Assembly (NCBI GenBank): GCA_002329575.1
Contig: DCTK01000123.1
Span: forward strand, 1-5,381
DNA length: 5,381 nucleotides
Reading direction: 5' to 3'
DNA from: Sutterella sp. UBA1442
GTDB taxonomy: Bacteria > Pseudomonadota > Gammaproteobacteria > Burkholderiales > Burkholderiaceae_F
Positions 1-5,357 of this stretch are shown here, one piece after another (the stretch's first letter is position 1; every line of letters begins with the position of its first letter). The notes beneath the pieces are model-generated. The model was not told where the DNA came from, ran no database searches, and worked only from the letters and a program-made list of their open reading frames with translations. A program made the position numbers and the translations under genes.

Positions 1-96
1 ATTGGCCCCGGCGCATAAATTGATCACACAAGCCAAAAGCACCGTCATGCGGCGCTTGCTCATGTAAGAGAGCGGGTCGTAGGAAAGCTCGGCCAT
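1..96 (-). CDS. N-terminus of probable MFS transporter (OFA-like), truncated by window edge
   Basis: Reading leftward from an ATG at 96, exactly 32 codons are open to the window edge. The peptide starts MAELSYDPLSYMSKRRM and continues into a hydrophobic stretch, TVLLACVINLCAGAN. A short charged N-terminus with an RR pair followed by a first membrane helix ending in a small-residue Gly/Ala/Asn segment resembles the start of oxalate/formate antiporter-type (OFA) major facilitator proteins, which would sit in the inner membrane and exchange or import small carboxylates. Only part of the first membrane helix is visible, so the family call is tentative. The ATG is preceded by a weak purine-rich site (GCGAGA on the minus strand). 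It lies downstream of the lyase gene on the same strand with a gap of 156 bp, and a candidate promoter of its own is at 125-153. A role in moving the lyase's substrate or product is inference from this neighbourhood. Confidence 0.5.
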   Translation of the reverse strand, partial: MAELSYDPLSYMSKRRMTVLLACVINLCAGAN

Positions 97-124
97 GATG
101 ATTATCTCGCATTACAACTCAAAC

Positions 125-153
125 ATTGTAAGCAGAACAAACGATACTGTGCA
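125..153 (-). promoter_or_regulatory. candidate sigma-70 promoter for the transporter gene
   Basis: On the minus strand, TGCACA (153-148; 4 of 6 to TTGACA) and TACAAT (130-125; 5 of 6 to TATAAT) are separated by exactly 17 bp. This would start transcription near 118 and give a leader of about 20 nt before the ATG at 96. The -35 match is modest, so the site is plausible rather than certain. Confidence 0.35.
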
Positions 154-194
154 CCCCCGTGTTTGTCCTATGTCTGTTGACTCTTTCACGCGAC

Positions 195-228
195 AAGGCC
201 GCAGGATCGGGAAAATCACTGCGGCCTT
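195..228 (-). terminator. strong GC-rich hairpin after the lyase gene, no T-tract
   Basis: AAGGCCGCAG (195-204) and CTGCGGCCTT (219-228) are perfect 10-bp complements. GAT (205-207) can pair with ATC (215-217) across a one-base bulge, leaving a 7-nt loop. The hairpin begins 25 bp past the lyase stop codon. Neither strand has a run of T after the stem, so this is not a standard intrinsic terminator. It may stabilise the 3' end of the lyase mRNA, weaken readthrough into the transporter gene, or act with a protein factor. Confidence 0.4.
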
Positions 229-230
229 CT

Positions 231-250
231 CAATCACCGAATCGGTGTTG
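231..250 (-). other. small hairpin immediately after the lyase stop codon
   Basis: CACCG (235-239) pairs with CGGTG (243-247) around AAT, and the flanking CAA (231-233) and TTG (248-250) extend the stem across a bulged T at 234. It begins two bases beyond the lyase stop codon (253-255) and directly precedes the larger hairpin at 195-228. The two form a tandem structured 3' region. No T-tract follows. Confidence 0.3.
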
Positions 251-252
251 TC

Positions 253-1686
253 TTAGTGGTGTTTGCCGGCTTTCCAGTCGGCAATGGCTTGAGCCATGGC
301 TTGCGGATTAACGAGCAACATCGGTTCGAGAAGTTTCTCGGCATCCTCTTGAGTCATAAGCTTCATTTGAAGAACCGCTTCCTTGATCTTTAAGCCGTGA
401 TCTTCTGCATAGTGGGCCACTTCCACGCCCAACGGATAGCCTTGGGTCGCTGCCACAACGGTTGACAGTGCAAGGCTTGATTCAGCTTCGTGACGGCAGC
501 GATCAACGTTTGCCGTGATGCCTTCAACGCAGTCGCGACGCAAAATCAAGAGCCCTTCGTTCACCAATTGCATGCTTTCAAAGAGGCACTTGTAGAAGGT
601 CGCATCCCAAACGTTGAGGTCCAATTCCCCTTCGTCGTAAGCCATGGAGATAGCAACGTCGTTGCCGACCACCTGGTGGGCAATCTGAATGACCATTTCA
701 GGCACCGTCGGATTGATCTTACCGGGCATGATGGAGCTTCCGGGCGAGAGGGCCGGAAGACCGATTTCCATAAACCCGGCTCTCGGGCCCGAACTCATCA
801 AACGAAGATCTTTGGAGATCTTGGAAAGCGACATCGCCACTTCTTTCACGGCGCCTGAGACCGTGACAAAGAAGTCACCGTTCTGAAAACCGTCAAAAAT
901 GTTATCCATCGGACGGACGTCTTCATTGAGTATGTGGCTGATGTGCCGATAGAAGGCTTGCATGTAGCCGCTTGAAGCCCCAAGTCCTGTGCCGATAGCG
1001 CTGCCGCCCATAATGAGCTCGAAGCAACCTGGACGCAAGGCTTGAAGTTTAGCGGCCAGACGGCGCATGAGGCTTGCATAGCCGCCGAATTCCTGACCGA
1101 GCGTTAACAGCAACGCATCCTGCCAGCAGGTGCGGCCGACTTTGACAATGTCTTTAAAATCCTCTGCCTTCTTTTCAAAGGCCTCTGCTAATTGATTAAC
1201 CCGCTCGATCATGAGATCTAGTCGAGGGGCGATTGCCAAGTGGGTGGCAGATGGAATCGTGTCATTGGTCGATTGCGCCATATTGACGTGTGTGTTGGGG
1301 TGCACCTTTTCAGAACCCTTGTGACCGGTCATGATTTCATTGGCCATATTGCCGATCACTTCGTTGACATTCATATTGACACAGGTGTAGCCACCGCCTT
1401 GCCACATATCGAGCGGAAATTCTTGACTGAAGTCTTCGTTGAGCAATCGATCACAGGCTTTAACGATAGCTTGAGCAACATCGTCTGGCATCGCACCCAC
1501 TTCTGCGTTGGCCAATGCACAAGCCTTTTTTATGATAAACAGCGCACGATGCATGTCCGGATAGGCAATCACAGGATAGCCTGCGGCGCCTGAAACTTTG
1601 ACCATGCGGTGTGTTTGGATACCGTAATAAGACTCATCGGGAATTTCCATCGTGCCCAGACAGTCTTTTTCAATGCGCATTGTCAT
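253..1686 (-). CDS. aspA: aspartate ammonia-lyase-like enzyme (aspartase/fumarase superfamily)
   Basis: A 477-residue protein, the normal length for aspartase. Family enzymes are cytoplasmic homotetramers that eliminate ammonia from L-aspartate to give fumarate, or catalyse related C-N and C-O eliminations. Visible family regions in order: the N-terminal MRIEKD..G..EIP...YYGIQT block (3-25); a substrate-binding stretch around 97-110 ending NMNVNEV; HPNTHVNMAQSTND (129-142) with the STN substrate loop; GRT..QDA...TLGQEF (184-200); SSGPRAG (298-304); and the signature GSSIMPGKIN (316-325), in which Ser318 would be the catalytic base and Lys323 and Asn325 ligands. Unusual positions are GGYTC (98-102) where aspartases read GAGTS, Cys187 where His or Gln is usual after GRT, and LLL (192-194) in place of VPM or TPL. 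The C-terminal 'LNPYIG'-type segment is replaced by ALSTVVAATQGYPLG. The start at 1686 is supported by AGGA 8 nt upstream; an internal ATG at 1680 would be too far from it. It is divergent from a LysR gene that probably controls it. The superfamily is certain; aspartate as substrate is not, so the symbol is provisional. Confidence 0.85.
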   Translation of the reverse strand: MTMRIEKDCLGTMEIPDESYYGIQTHRMVKVSGAAGYPVIAYPDMHRALFIIKKACALANAEVGAMPDDVAQAIVKACDRLLNEDFSQEFPLDMWQGGGYTCVNMNVNEVIGNMANEIMTGHKGSEKVHPNTHVNMAQSTNDTIPSATHLAIAPRLDLMIERVNQLAEAFEKKAEDFKDIVKVGRTCWQDALLLTLGQEFGGYASLMRRLAAKLQALRPGCFELIMGGSAIGTGLGASSGYMQAFYRHISHILNEDVRPMDNIFDGFQNGDFFVTVSGAVKEVAMSLSKISKDLRLMSSGPRAGFMEIGLPALSPGSSIMPGKINPTVPEMVIQIAHQVVGNDVAISMAYDEGELDLNVWDATFYKCLFESMQLVNEGLLILRRDCVEGITANVDRCRHEAESSLALSTVVAATQGYPLGVEVAHYAEDHGLKIKEAVLQMKLMTQEDAEKLLEPMLLVNPQAMAQAIADWKAGKHH

Positions 1687-1700
1687 GACTTTAATCCTAT

Positions 1701-1731
1701 TTAAGTTAATAGATGATTGAGATTATCTTAA
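1701..1731. promoter_or_regulatory. candidate LysR-type operator (dyad) between lyase and regulator genes
   Basis: TTAAGTTAAT (1701-1710) and ATTATCTTAA (1722-1731) form an inverted repeat matching at 9 of 10 positions, separated by 11 bp. The arm centres are 21 bp apart, about two helical turns, which suits a dimeric HTH protein. The dyad lies 15-45 bp upstream of the lyase start and upstream of the regulator's -10, where a LysR protein would be expected to bind to control both divergent genes. The binding role is inferred; the repeat is seen directly. Confidence 0.5.
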
Positions 1732-1759
1732 GAAGCTCATTTAAAGAATATTGGATTCA

Positions 1760-1765
1760 TATAAT
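1760..1765 (+). promoter_or_regulatory. -10 box of the lysR-type gene promoter
   Basis: An exact TATAAT consensus lies 29 bp upstream of the preferred lysR start. At the 17-bp position the -35 is poor (TCATTT, 1737-1742), which would fit a weak or self-repressed promoter. Transcription would begin near 1772. That leaves AGGA at 1781-1784 as the only ribosome-binding site on the message and so helps set the start at 1794. Confidence 0.45.
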
Positions 1766-1793
1766 CTAAAGAAGACATTTAGGAATGCTAAAT

Positions 1794-2756
1794 ATGAACA
1801 AGATGCCCAACCTTCCCAATCTCAACGCACTGAAAATCTTTTTGACGTTGGCGGACTGTGGTTCAATGAAAACAACTTCCGAGCTCTACGGAGTGAGTAT
1901 GTCGGCTGTTTCTCAAACCATTTCAGCACTGGAGGCGCAGTTGGGCTGTACGCTCATTGACCGAAAAGTGCGTCCTTTGGGATTGACGCTTGCCGGTCGG
2001 CTTTTGGCAAAAGAAGGCGCAAAATTAGTTCTGGATGCTCACAGACTCACCGATACGCTCCAAACGCATTCGCTTGAGAGCCTGAATTTACGGATCGGTT
2101 TTAGCGAATCGGTGAGCCACAGCATTGCTCCTTTCATTTGTGCTGGCCTTTTCAAGAAGGTAAAAACCTTCTCCGCGCAGACCGCGATGACGCAGACGTT
2201 GCGGGATGCGCTCTTAAAACGTGAGCTCGACATCTTAGTTTCGCCCGAGCGGTTTGATGAAGAAACGGCGTTCTTCCGCACGCCCCTTTGGACAGAGTCC
2301 TATCTTTTGGTGCTGCCTAAAGACGAAAAGCCCATTCAAAAACTCTATGAGCTACGAAAGCTTGCCTCACGCCTGCCCTACATCCGTTTTAATGTCGATA
2401 GTACCGACCGAATTCAAAGTGAGCGCATTTTCAGGCAGTTAGACATCGAGCAAAGGGAGTCAGTCGGTGTTGAATCGAGTTTTTCCATGGTGGGATTAGT
2501 GGCACAAGGCTTAGGATGGGCCATTATGCCGCCTTGGGGTATTTGGCAAGGACGCGATTGGATCAGCCATATTGCCTTTCAACCGATTCCCCAACTAACA
2601 GTAAAACGCACGCAATGGATTGTGTCAGCATCGAGAGGTTTTGAGCCCTTAGCGCAAGCGATTAAAACGGAGGCTCAGGCGGACTATCTCAAGCACCTTA
2701 AATCGTGGCTTAATCATTATCGAGACGGTTTGAGTGATTTTGTAGAACTACTTTAA
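1794..2756 (+). CDS. LysR-family transcriptional regulator
   Basis: A 320-residue protein with the standard LysR layout. A winged helix-turn-helix spans roughly residues 8-67 (LNALKIFLTLADCGSMKTT...), with the recognition helix around MSAVSQTISALEAQLG (36-51). A periplasmic-binding-protein-like effector domain covers about 98-295, with landmarks LRIGFSES (99-106), KRELDILVS (142-150) and VAQGLGWAIMPPWG (236-249). The family binds DNA as dimers or tetramers and responds to a small-molecule co-inducer. The gene is divergent from the lyase gene, so control of the lyase, and of itself, is the natural inference; the co-inducer is probably a substrate or product of that pathway. I chose ATG 1794 because AGGA (1781-1784) is 9 nt upstream. 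An in-frame ATG at 1785 would add three residues but abuts AGGA directly. The protein is slightly long, with a C-terminal tail (about 296-320) that looks helical. The family call is firm. Confidence 0.93.
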   Translation: MNKMPNLPNLNALKIFLTLADCGSMKTTSELYGVSMSAVSQTISALEAQLGCTLIDRKVRPLGLTLAGRLLAKEGAKLVLDAHRLTDTLQTHSLESLNLRIGFSESVSHSIAPFICAGLFKKVKTFSAQTAMTQTLRDALLKRELDILVSPERFDEETAFFRTPLWTESYLLVLPKDEKPIQKLYELRKLASRLPYIRFNVDSTDRIQSERIFRQLDIEQRESVGVESSFSMVGLVAQGLGWAIMPPWGIWQGRDWISHIAFQPIPQLTVKRTQWIVSASRGFEPLAQAIKTEAQADYLKHLKSWLNHYRDGLSDFVELL

Positions 2757-2882
2757 GTGTTTAAATGCGCCAACGGCGGGCTGAATTTTCTCCTCTACAC
2801 ATGGGATATCGCACATCTTAGGGAAATTCCTAGGTTATAAAATAACCCATCGAACATGATACTAACGAGGTATATGTTTTTG

Positions 2883-3192
2883 ATGGCGAATGTTAAAAAA
2901 TTGCTCTATAAAAGAGCAACTTGCACAAAAAATGCGTTAATTTATTCAAATGGCGAAATGGCTTTCGAACAAAATGAGTAGATGAAACAGGGAATTATTA
3001 ACGAAGTTTTGACAGTTCAGAAAATACTATTGATGTTGTTTTAGAACCAAATAATTATGATATTTTTATTACGAATTGATGAAAACTCTATACAATGCTG
3101 TTGAGGATTGTCACGATATTGTCATAAAAGTCGATGCGAATTTTTCCTTTTTTGATCTCACTTAAAAAAGAAAAGTTTGAATCGATCGTTTT
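2883..3192 (+). pseudogene. possible decayed coding region, interrupted by the IS21 element
   Basis: Protein-like sequence can be followed across three frames. A 32-codon frame starts MANVKKLLYKRATCTKNAL and stops at 2979-2981. A second frame (2976-3076, with one stop at 2999-3001) includes FDSSENTIDVVLEPNNYDIF. A third frame (3079-3165) includes AVEDCHDIVIKVDANF and stops in a T/A-rich run. After another shift, LKKEKFESIVFYG (3161-3199) continues, once the insertion sequence and one target copy are removed, as QVVAF at the right window edge. GAGG (2867-2870) lies 12 nt before ATG 2883, a somewhat long spacing. The peptide composition looks coding, but I do not recognise the family and each fragment is short. 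It may instead be non-coding AT-rich DNA. If it is a gene, it carried several frameshifts and stops besides the insertion. Confidence 0.3.
2895..2919 (-). terminator. leftward intrinsic terminator
   Basis: Read on the minus strand, TTGCTCT and AGAGCAA (2919-2913 and 2907-2901) form a perfect 7-bp stem around a 5-nt loop and are followed at once by six T residues (2900-2895). This is a compact hairpin plus U-tract layout. No leftward gene is present to its right, so it may serve antisense transcription, block readthrough toward lysR, or be a relic. Confidence 0.45.
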
Positions 3193-3199
3193 TTATGGG
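3193..3199. repeat. left target-site duplication, TTATGGG
   Basis: This heptamer is repeated exactly at 5358-5364, directly abutting the TGT...ACA ends of the insertion sequence. IS21-family elements typically duplicate 4 to 8 bp on insertion, so the pair marks the element's boundaries. Confidence 0.9.
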
Positions 3200-3247
3200 T
3201 GTTAGGCGACAAAGTAATATCCCCCTAAACGACAAAAACTGACCCCC
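3200..3247 (+). repeat. left terminal repeat of IS21 element (two subrepeats)
   Basis: The left end starts TGTTAGGCGAC and pairs as an inverted repeat with 5309-5357. Inside it are two related units, CGACAAAG...CCCCC (3207-3225) and CGACAAAAACTGACCCCC (3230-3247). Multiple terminal repeats of this kind are known in IS21 as transposase binding sites. Best conserved between the two ends are TAAACGACA, a 4-bp spacer and CTGACCCCC. Confidence 0.85.
3215..3220 (+). promoter_or_regulatory. -10-like TAATAT in the left IS end
   Basis: TAATAT lies 15 bp inside the left tip and about 50 bp before istA. In the present insertion the -35 position falls partly in flanking DNA and reads TTTATG (3192-3197), a poor match, so istA expression should be low. 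When the element's right tip is placed just upstream, a much better promoter would result. Confidence 0.45.
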
Positions 3248-3270
3248 TTTCTAAAAAGAAAGGAAATTGC

Positions 3271-4530
3271 ATGAAGCGCCGTAAATCTAGGATCATTGGA
3301 AGTCTTAACAACGGACGTCCAAATCCAATGATTACCATCTTAGAAATTAACCAAATTCGATCTTTGTATCGGGCTGGGGTTCCGATTAAAAGAATTATTC
3401 AACAAACTGGCATAGCTAGGAATACCGTCAGACGGTACATTAAAGAGGACGAACCATGCAAAGATCGCACTTTTCTGGAAAGTCAGACAGAGAGAGTCAG
3501 AGAACTCTTCATTAAATGTGAAGGCAACTGTGTCGTACTTCAGAGACTGCTAGCTGAGGAGTTTTCTCAAAATATAACTTTGAGAAAACTGCAAAGATTT
3601 TGTGTTCCTTTCCGACAAGAGTTTAAGCCTGTCAAGACATGTACTCGATACGAAACGGCTCCCGGACAGCAGATGCAAATTGACTTTGCAGAAAAAACGT
3701 TAATACTCGGTAACGAAGCAATTAGGGTTCATTTCTTTGTTGCAGTACTAAGCTACTCACGAAGAATTTTTGCAAAGGCTTACCCTACAGAAAATCAATC
3801 GGTTTGGCTTGATGGTATTGAGTCTGCATTCCGTTTCTTCGATGGGGTTCCGATGATTTTGTTATCGGACAACTCCCGTTGCTTGATTACAGAGCATCGC
3901 AAAAAGGGAGAGTACAAATTTACCGGAGGCTATTGGTTCTTTTGTCACTATTGGAATATCAAGCCCATTGCGAGTTCTCCATACCATCCTCAAAGCAAAG
4001 GCAAGGTTGAACGAGCTGTTCGTTACCTCAAGGAGAATGCCTTAGTAGGTAGAGACTTCTCAGATTTGAACGAATTGAATACTTGGTTGGAACAATGGTC
4101 ATTAACCTATGCAGACAATCGAAAAATAGATGACTTAATTGAAGGTCTGAGAACCCCAAAAGAACGATATTGGTTGGAGAAAAAACATCTGAGGCCCATG
4201 GATAGACCTCGTGTGGCAGCCGTACGGGAAGAGACTCGAAAGGTTGATTCCAGTGGCCTTATCCGCATCGATAACTGCTTTTACAGGCTTCCGAGTGAGC
4301 TCATCAACAAAGACGTCCAAATCTTAACGGATGACACCACAATCGTTGTTTCCAGAAAAGGTGTTTTTGTTACGGAATTGGATAAGGCTAGCTCAGTATA
4401 CCGTCCGCCAGTGCAAGAAGAAAAAGAGGCGGTAAGAAAATCTCATCAGATTTATATGGATGAACGTTATTGCCAAAACGCTCTTCAAAGACCACTTAGC
4501 GACTACGCAAAAGTTACGGGAGTTTGGTAA
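3271..4530 (+). CDS. istA: IS21-family transposase IstA
   Basis: A 419-residue DDE transposase that would cut and join the element's ends together with IstB. An N-terminal helix-turn-helix (about residues 24-58, LEINQIRSLYRAGVPIKRII...ARNTVRRYI) binds the terminal repeats. The RNase H-fold catalytic core has Asp138 in QMQIDFAE, Asp200 in ILLSDNSR and Glu247 in HPQSKGKVERAV, so the DDE triad looks intact. A C-terminal beta-rich domain (about 320-385, LIRIDNCFYRLPSE...VFVTEL) resembles the Mu-type domain usual in this family. The ATG at 3271 follows AAAGGA with a 6-nt gap after AGGA, a strong ribosome site; Met20 is the only other nearby start and lacks such support. The length is somewhat short of the roughly 500 residues of some IstA proteins but in the range of shorter family members. 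The stop overlaps the istB start. Confidence 0.95.
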   Translation: MKRRKSRIIGSLNNGRPNPMITILEINQIRSLYRAGVPIKRIIQQTGIARNTVRRYIKEDEPCKDRTFLESQTERVRELFIKCEGNCVVLQRLLAEEFSQNITLRKLQRFCVPFRQEFKPVKTCTRYETAPGQQMQIDFAEKTLILGNEAIRVHFFVAVLSYSRRIFAKAYPTENQSVWLDGIESAFRFFDGVPMILLSDNSRCLITEHRKKGEYKFTGGYWFFCHYWNIKPIASSPYHPQSKGKVERAVRYLKENALVGRDFSDLNELNTWLEQWSLTYADNRKIDDLIEGLRTPKERYWLEKKHLRPMDRPRVAAVREETRKVDSSGLIRIDNCFYRLPSELINKDVQILTDDTTIVVSRKGVFVTELDKASSVYRPPVQEEKEAVRKSHQIYMDERYCQNALQRPLSDYAKVTGVW

Positions 4531-5300
4531 TGACAGTGATGAGAGCATCAGATGAAAAATTAACTCAAATGGCTTCTCGTCTGAGATTAGTTTTTACTCG
4601 GGATCATTTGACTGAAATGGTGACTACGGCCACAGAAGCAAAAATGACACCGAGAGAAGTATTGCAGTACTTCTTTACTAAAGAAATCGATCAGAGGGAG
4701 GCTAATCGAATCAAACTTTCAACCATGTCGGCTCACTTTCCGAGAGTTTGTACTTTGGAAGGTTTTGATTGGAGTGCACAGCCAAGTTTAGATCCTGGGG
4801 TTATTAGAGAACTTGCTCGACTGGAATGGGTAACAACCGGAGAGAATGTTATGTTTTTAGGTCCTCCGGGAGTAGGTAAAACCCACTTGGCAATTGCTTT
4901 AGGTAGAGAAGCAATCCGAAAAGGATTCTCTGTGCGTTTTATCAATGCTGCCAACTTGATGAGTCAATTGGAAAAAGCACATACGGAGGGAAACTTAACA
5001 GAAAAAATAGCGACACTAAACAAAGCAAAACTTTTGATCATCGATGAAGTTGGATATTTGCCATTATCCCCAAGTACTGCCCATTTACTGTTCCAACTGG
5101 TGTGTAAACGCTATGAAAGCAAAAGTATTTTATTGACGAGTAACAGACCGGTAGGCGAATGGGGAATGATTTTTGGAGATCCAACCGTTGCCACCGCAAT
5201 CCTTGATCGATTGTTACATCACTGTACTCCTGTGACTATTATGGGAGACAGTTATCGAATTAAGGCCAATTTGAAATCAAAAATTTTGGATAAAAACTGA
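4530..5300 (+). CDS. istB: IS21-family helper ATPase IstB
   Basis: A 256-residue AAA+ ATPase of the IstB/DnaC-like group. In IS21 this protein assembles on target DNA, selects the site and stimulates the IstA strand-transfer complex. Numbered from ATG 4530: Walker A GPPGVGKT (111-118), Walker B LLIIDE (168-173, with Asp172 and Glu173), sensor-1 LLTSNRP (201-207), and GDPTVATAILDRLLHH (216-231), where Arg227 is a likely arginine finger. The short helical N-terminal domain includes TPREVLQYFFTKE (40-52). All ATPase motifs look intact and the length is typical. The start overlaps the istA stop in TAATG, and GGGAG (4518-4522) lies 7 nt upstream; a TTG six bases earlier is an unlikely start. This layout indicates translational coupling with istA. 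The stop codon lies inside the hairpin at 5297-5317. Confidence 0.95.
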   Translation: MTVMRASDEKLTQMASRLRLVFTRDHLTEMVTTATEAKMTPREVLQYFFTKEIDQREANRIKLSTMSAHFPRVCTLEGFDWSAQPSLDPGVIRELARLEWVTTGENVMFLGPPGVGKTHLAIALGREAIRKGFSVRFINAANLMSQLEKAHTEGNLTEKIATLNKAKLLIIDEVGYLPLSPSTAHLLFQLVCKRYESKSILLTSNRPVGEWGMIFGDPTVATAILDRLLHHCTPVTIMGDSYRIKANLKSKILDKN

Positions 5301-5317
5301 CCCAACCAGGGGGTCAG
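5297..5317 (+). other. hairpin over the istB stop codon
   Basis: CTGACCC (5297-5303) pairs perfectly with GGGTCAG (5311-5317) around a 7-nt loop. The left arm overlaps the istB stop codon (5298-5300), and the right arm is the inner edge of the right terminal repeat. Only AAAA follows on the plus strand, so it is not a T-tract terminator. It may limit readthrough out of the element or hide terminal-repeat sequence in RNA. Confidence 0.45.
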
Positions 5318-5357
5318 AAAATGTCGTTTAAGGGGTTAACTTGGGTGACGCTTGACA
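5309..5357 (-). repeat. right terminal repeat of IS21 element
   Basis: The reverse complement starts TGTCAAGCGTC and contains TTAAACGACA, TTTT and CTGACCCCC, aligning with the left end at 3200-3247 with one extra base. The 4-bp block between the two conserved motifs is AAAA on the plus strand at both ends. Confidence 0.85.
5352..5357 (+). promoter_or_regulatory. outward-facing -35 box at the right IS tip
   Basis: An exact TTGACA consensus occupies the last six bases of the element and points out of it. Next to a suitably spaced -10 in flanking DNA, or next to another copy's left end, it could drive transcription. The 17 bp of right flank visible here show no clear -10. Confidence 0.55.

Larger units (their letters stand above)
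2757..3192. other. AT-rich intergenic segment with no intact gene
   Basis: Between the regulator and the insertion sequence lies a stretch visibly richer in A and T than the genes to its left, with many homopolymer runs. It contains short hairpins (for example GGTTAT-AAA-ATAACC at 2833-2847), a leftward terminator (2895-2919) and a possible decayed coding region (from 2883). No open frame on either strand is long enough to call as a functional gene. Confidence 0.6.
3200..5357 (+). mobile_element. complete IS21-family insertion sequence (2158 bp)
   Basis: The element holds the two genes diagnostic of the IS21 family, istA (transposase) then istB (AAA+ helper), in one rightward operon. Its ends are related inverted sequences starting TGT (3200) and ending ACA (5357), and it is flanked by an exact 7-bp direct repeat, TTATGGG. 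Length, gene order, end structure and target duplication all fit an intact, probably transposition-competent copy. The exact duplication suggests fairly recent insertion. Shared blocks of the two ends include GCG near the tip, TAAACGACA and CTGACCCCC. The gene content is lower in GC than the lyase-lysR part of the window, consistent with horizontal arrival. Confidence 0.95.

Noticed and set aside
490..1593. Rightward open frames at 490-858, 689-886 and 1240-1593, and a leftward frame at 846-1079
   Set aside because: They lie antisense to or out of frame within the strongly conserved lyase gene, and their peptides show no recognisable domain.
1751..1960. A rightward frame at 1751-1960 as an alternative small gene before lysR
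   Set aside because: It overlaps the LysR N-terminus in another frame, and its peptide lacks any domain, whereas the LysR frame is unmistakable.
2039..2442. Open frames at 2039-2281 (minus) and 2254-2442 (plus) inside the LysR gene
   Set aside because: Shadow frames of a clear LysR protein, with no domain and no convincing ribosome site.
2768..2790. CGCC-AAC-GGCG hairpin after lysR as a terminator
   Set aside because: The stem is only 4 bp and the short T-run (from 2785) is several bases away; too weak to call.
3009..3014. Exact TTGACA as a promoter -35
   Set aside because: No acceptable -10 lies 16-18 bp downstream (GATGTT at the 17-bp position), and it precedes no intact gene.
4135..4954. 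Leftward open frames at 4135-4320 and 4733-4954 inside istA and istB
   Set aside because: Antisense shadows of well-conserved transposition genes.
3200..5357. Reading the istAB pair as a novel system or a Tn7-like transposon
   Set aside because: The gene pair, end structure, length and target duplication are fully explained by an ordinary IS21-family element, and no cargo gene is present.
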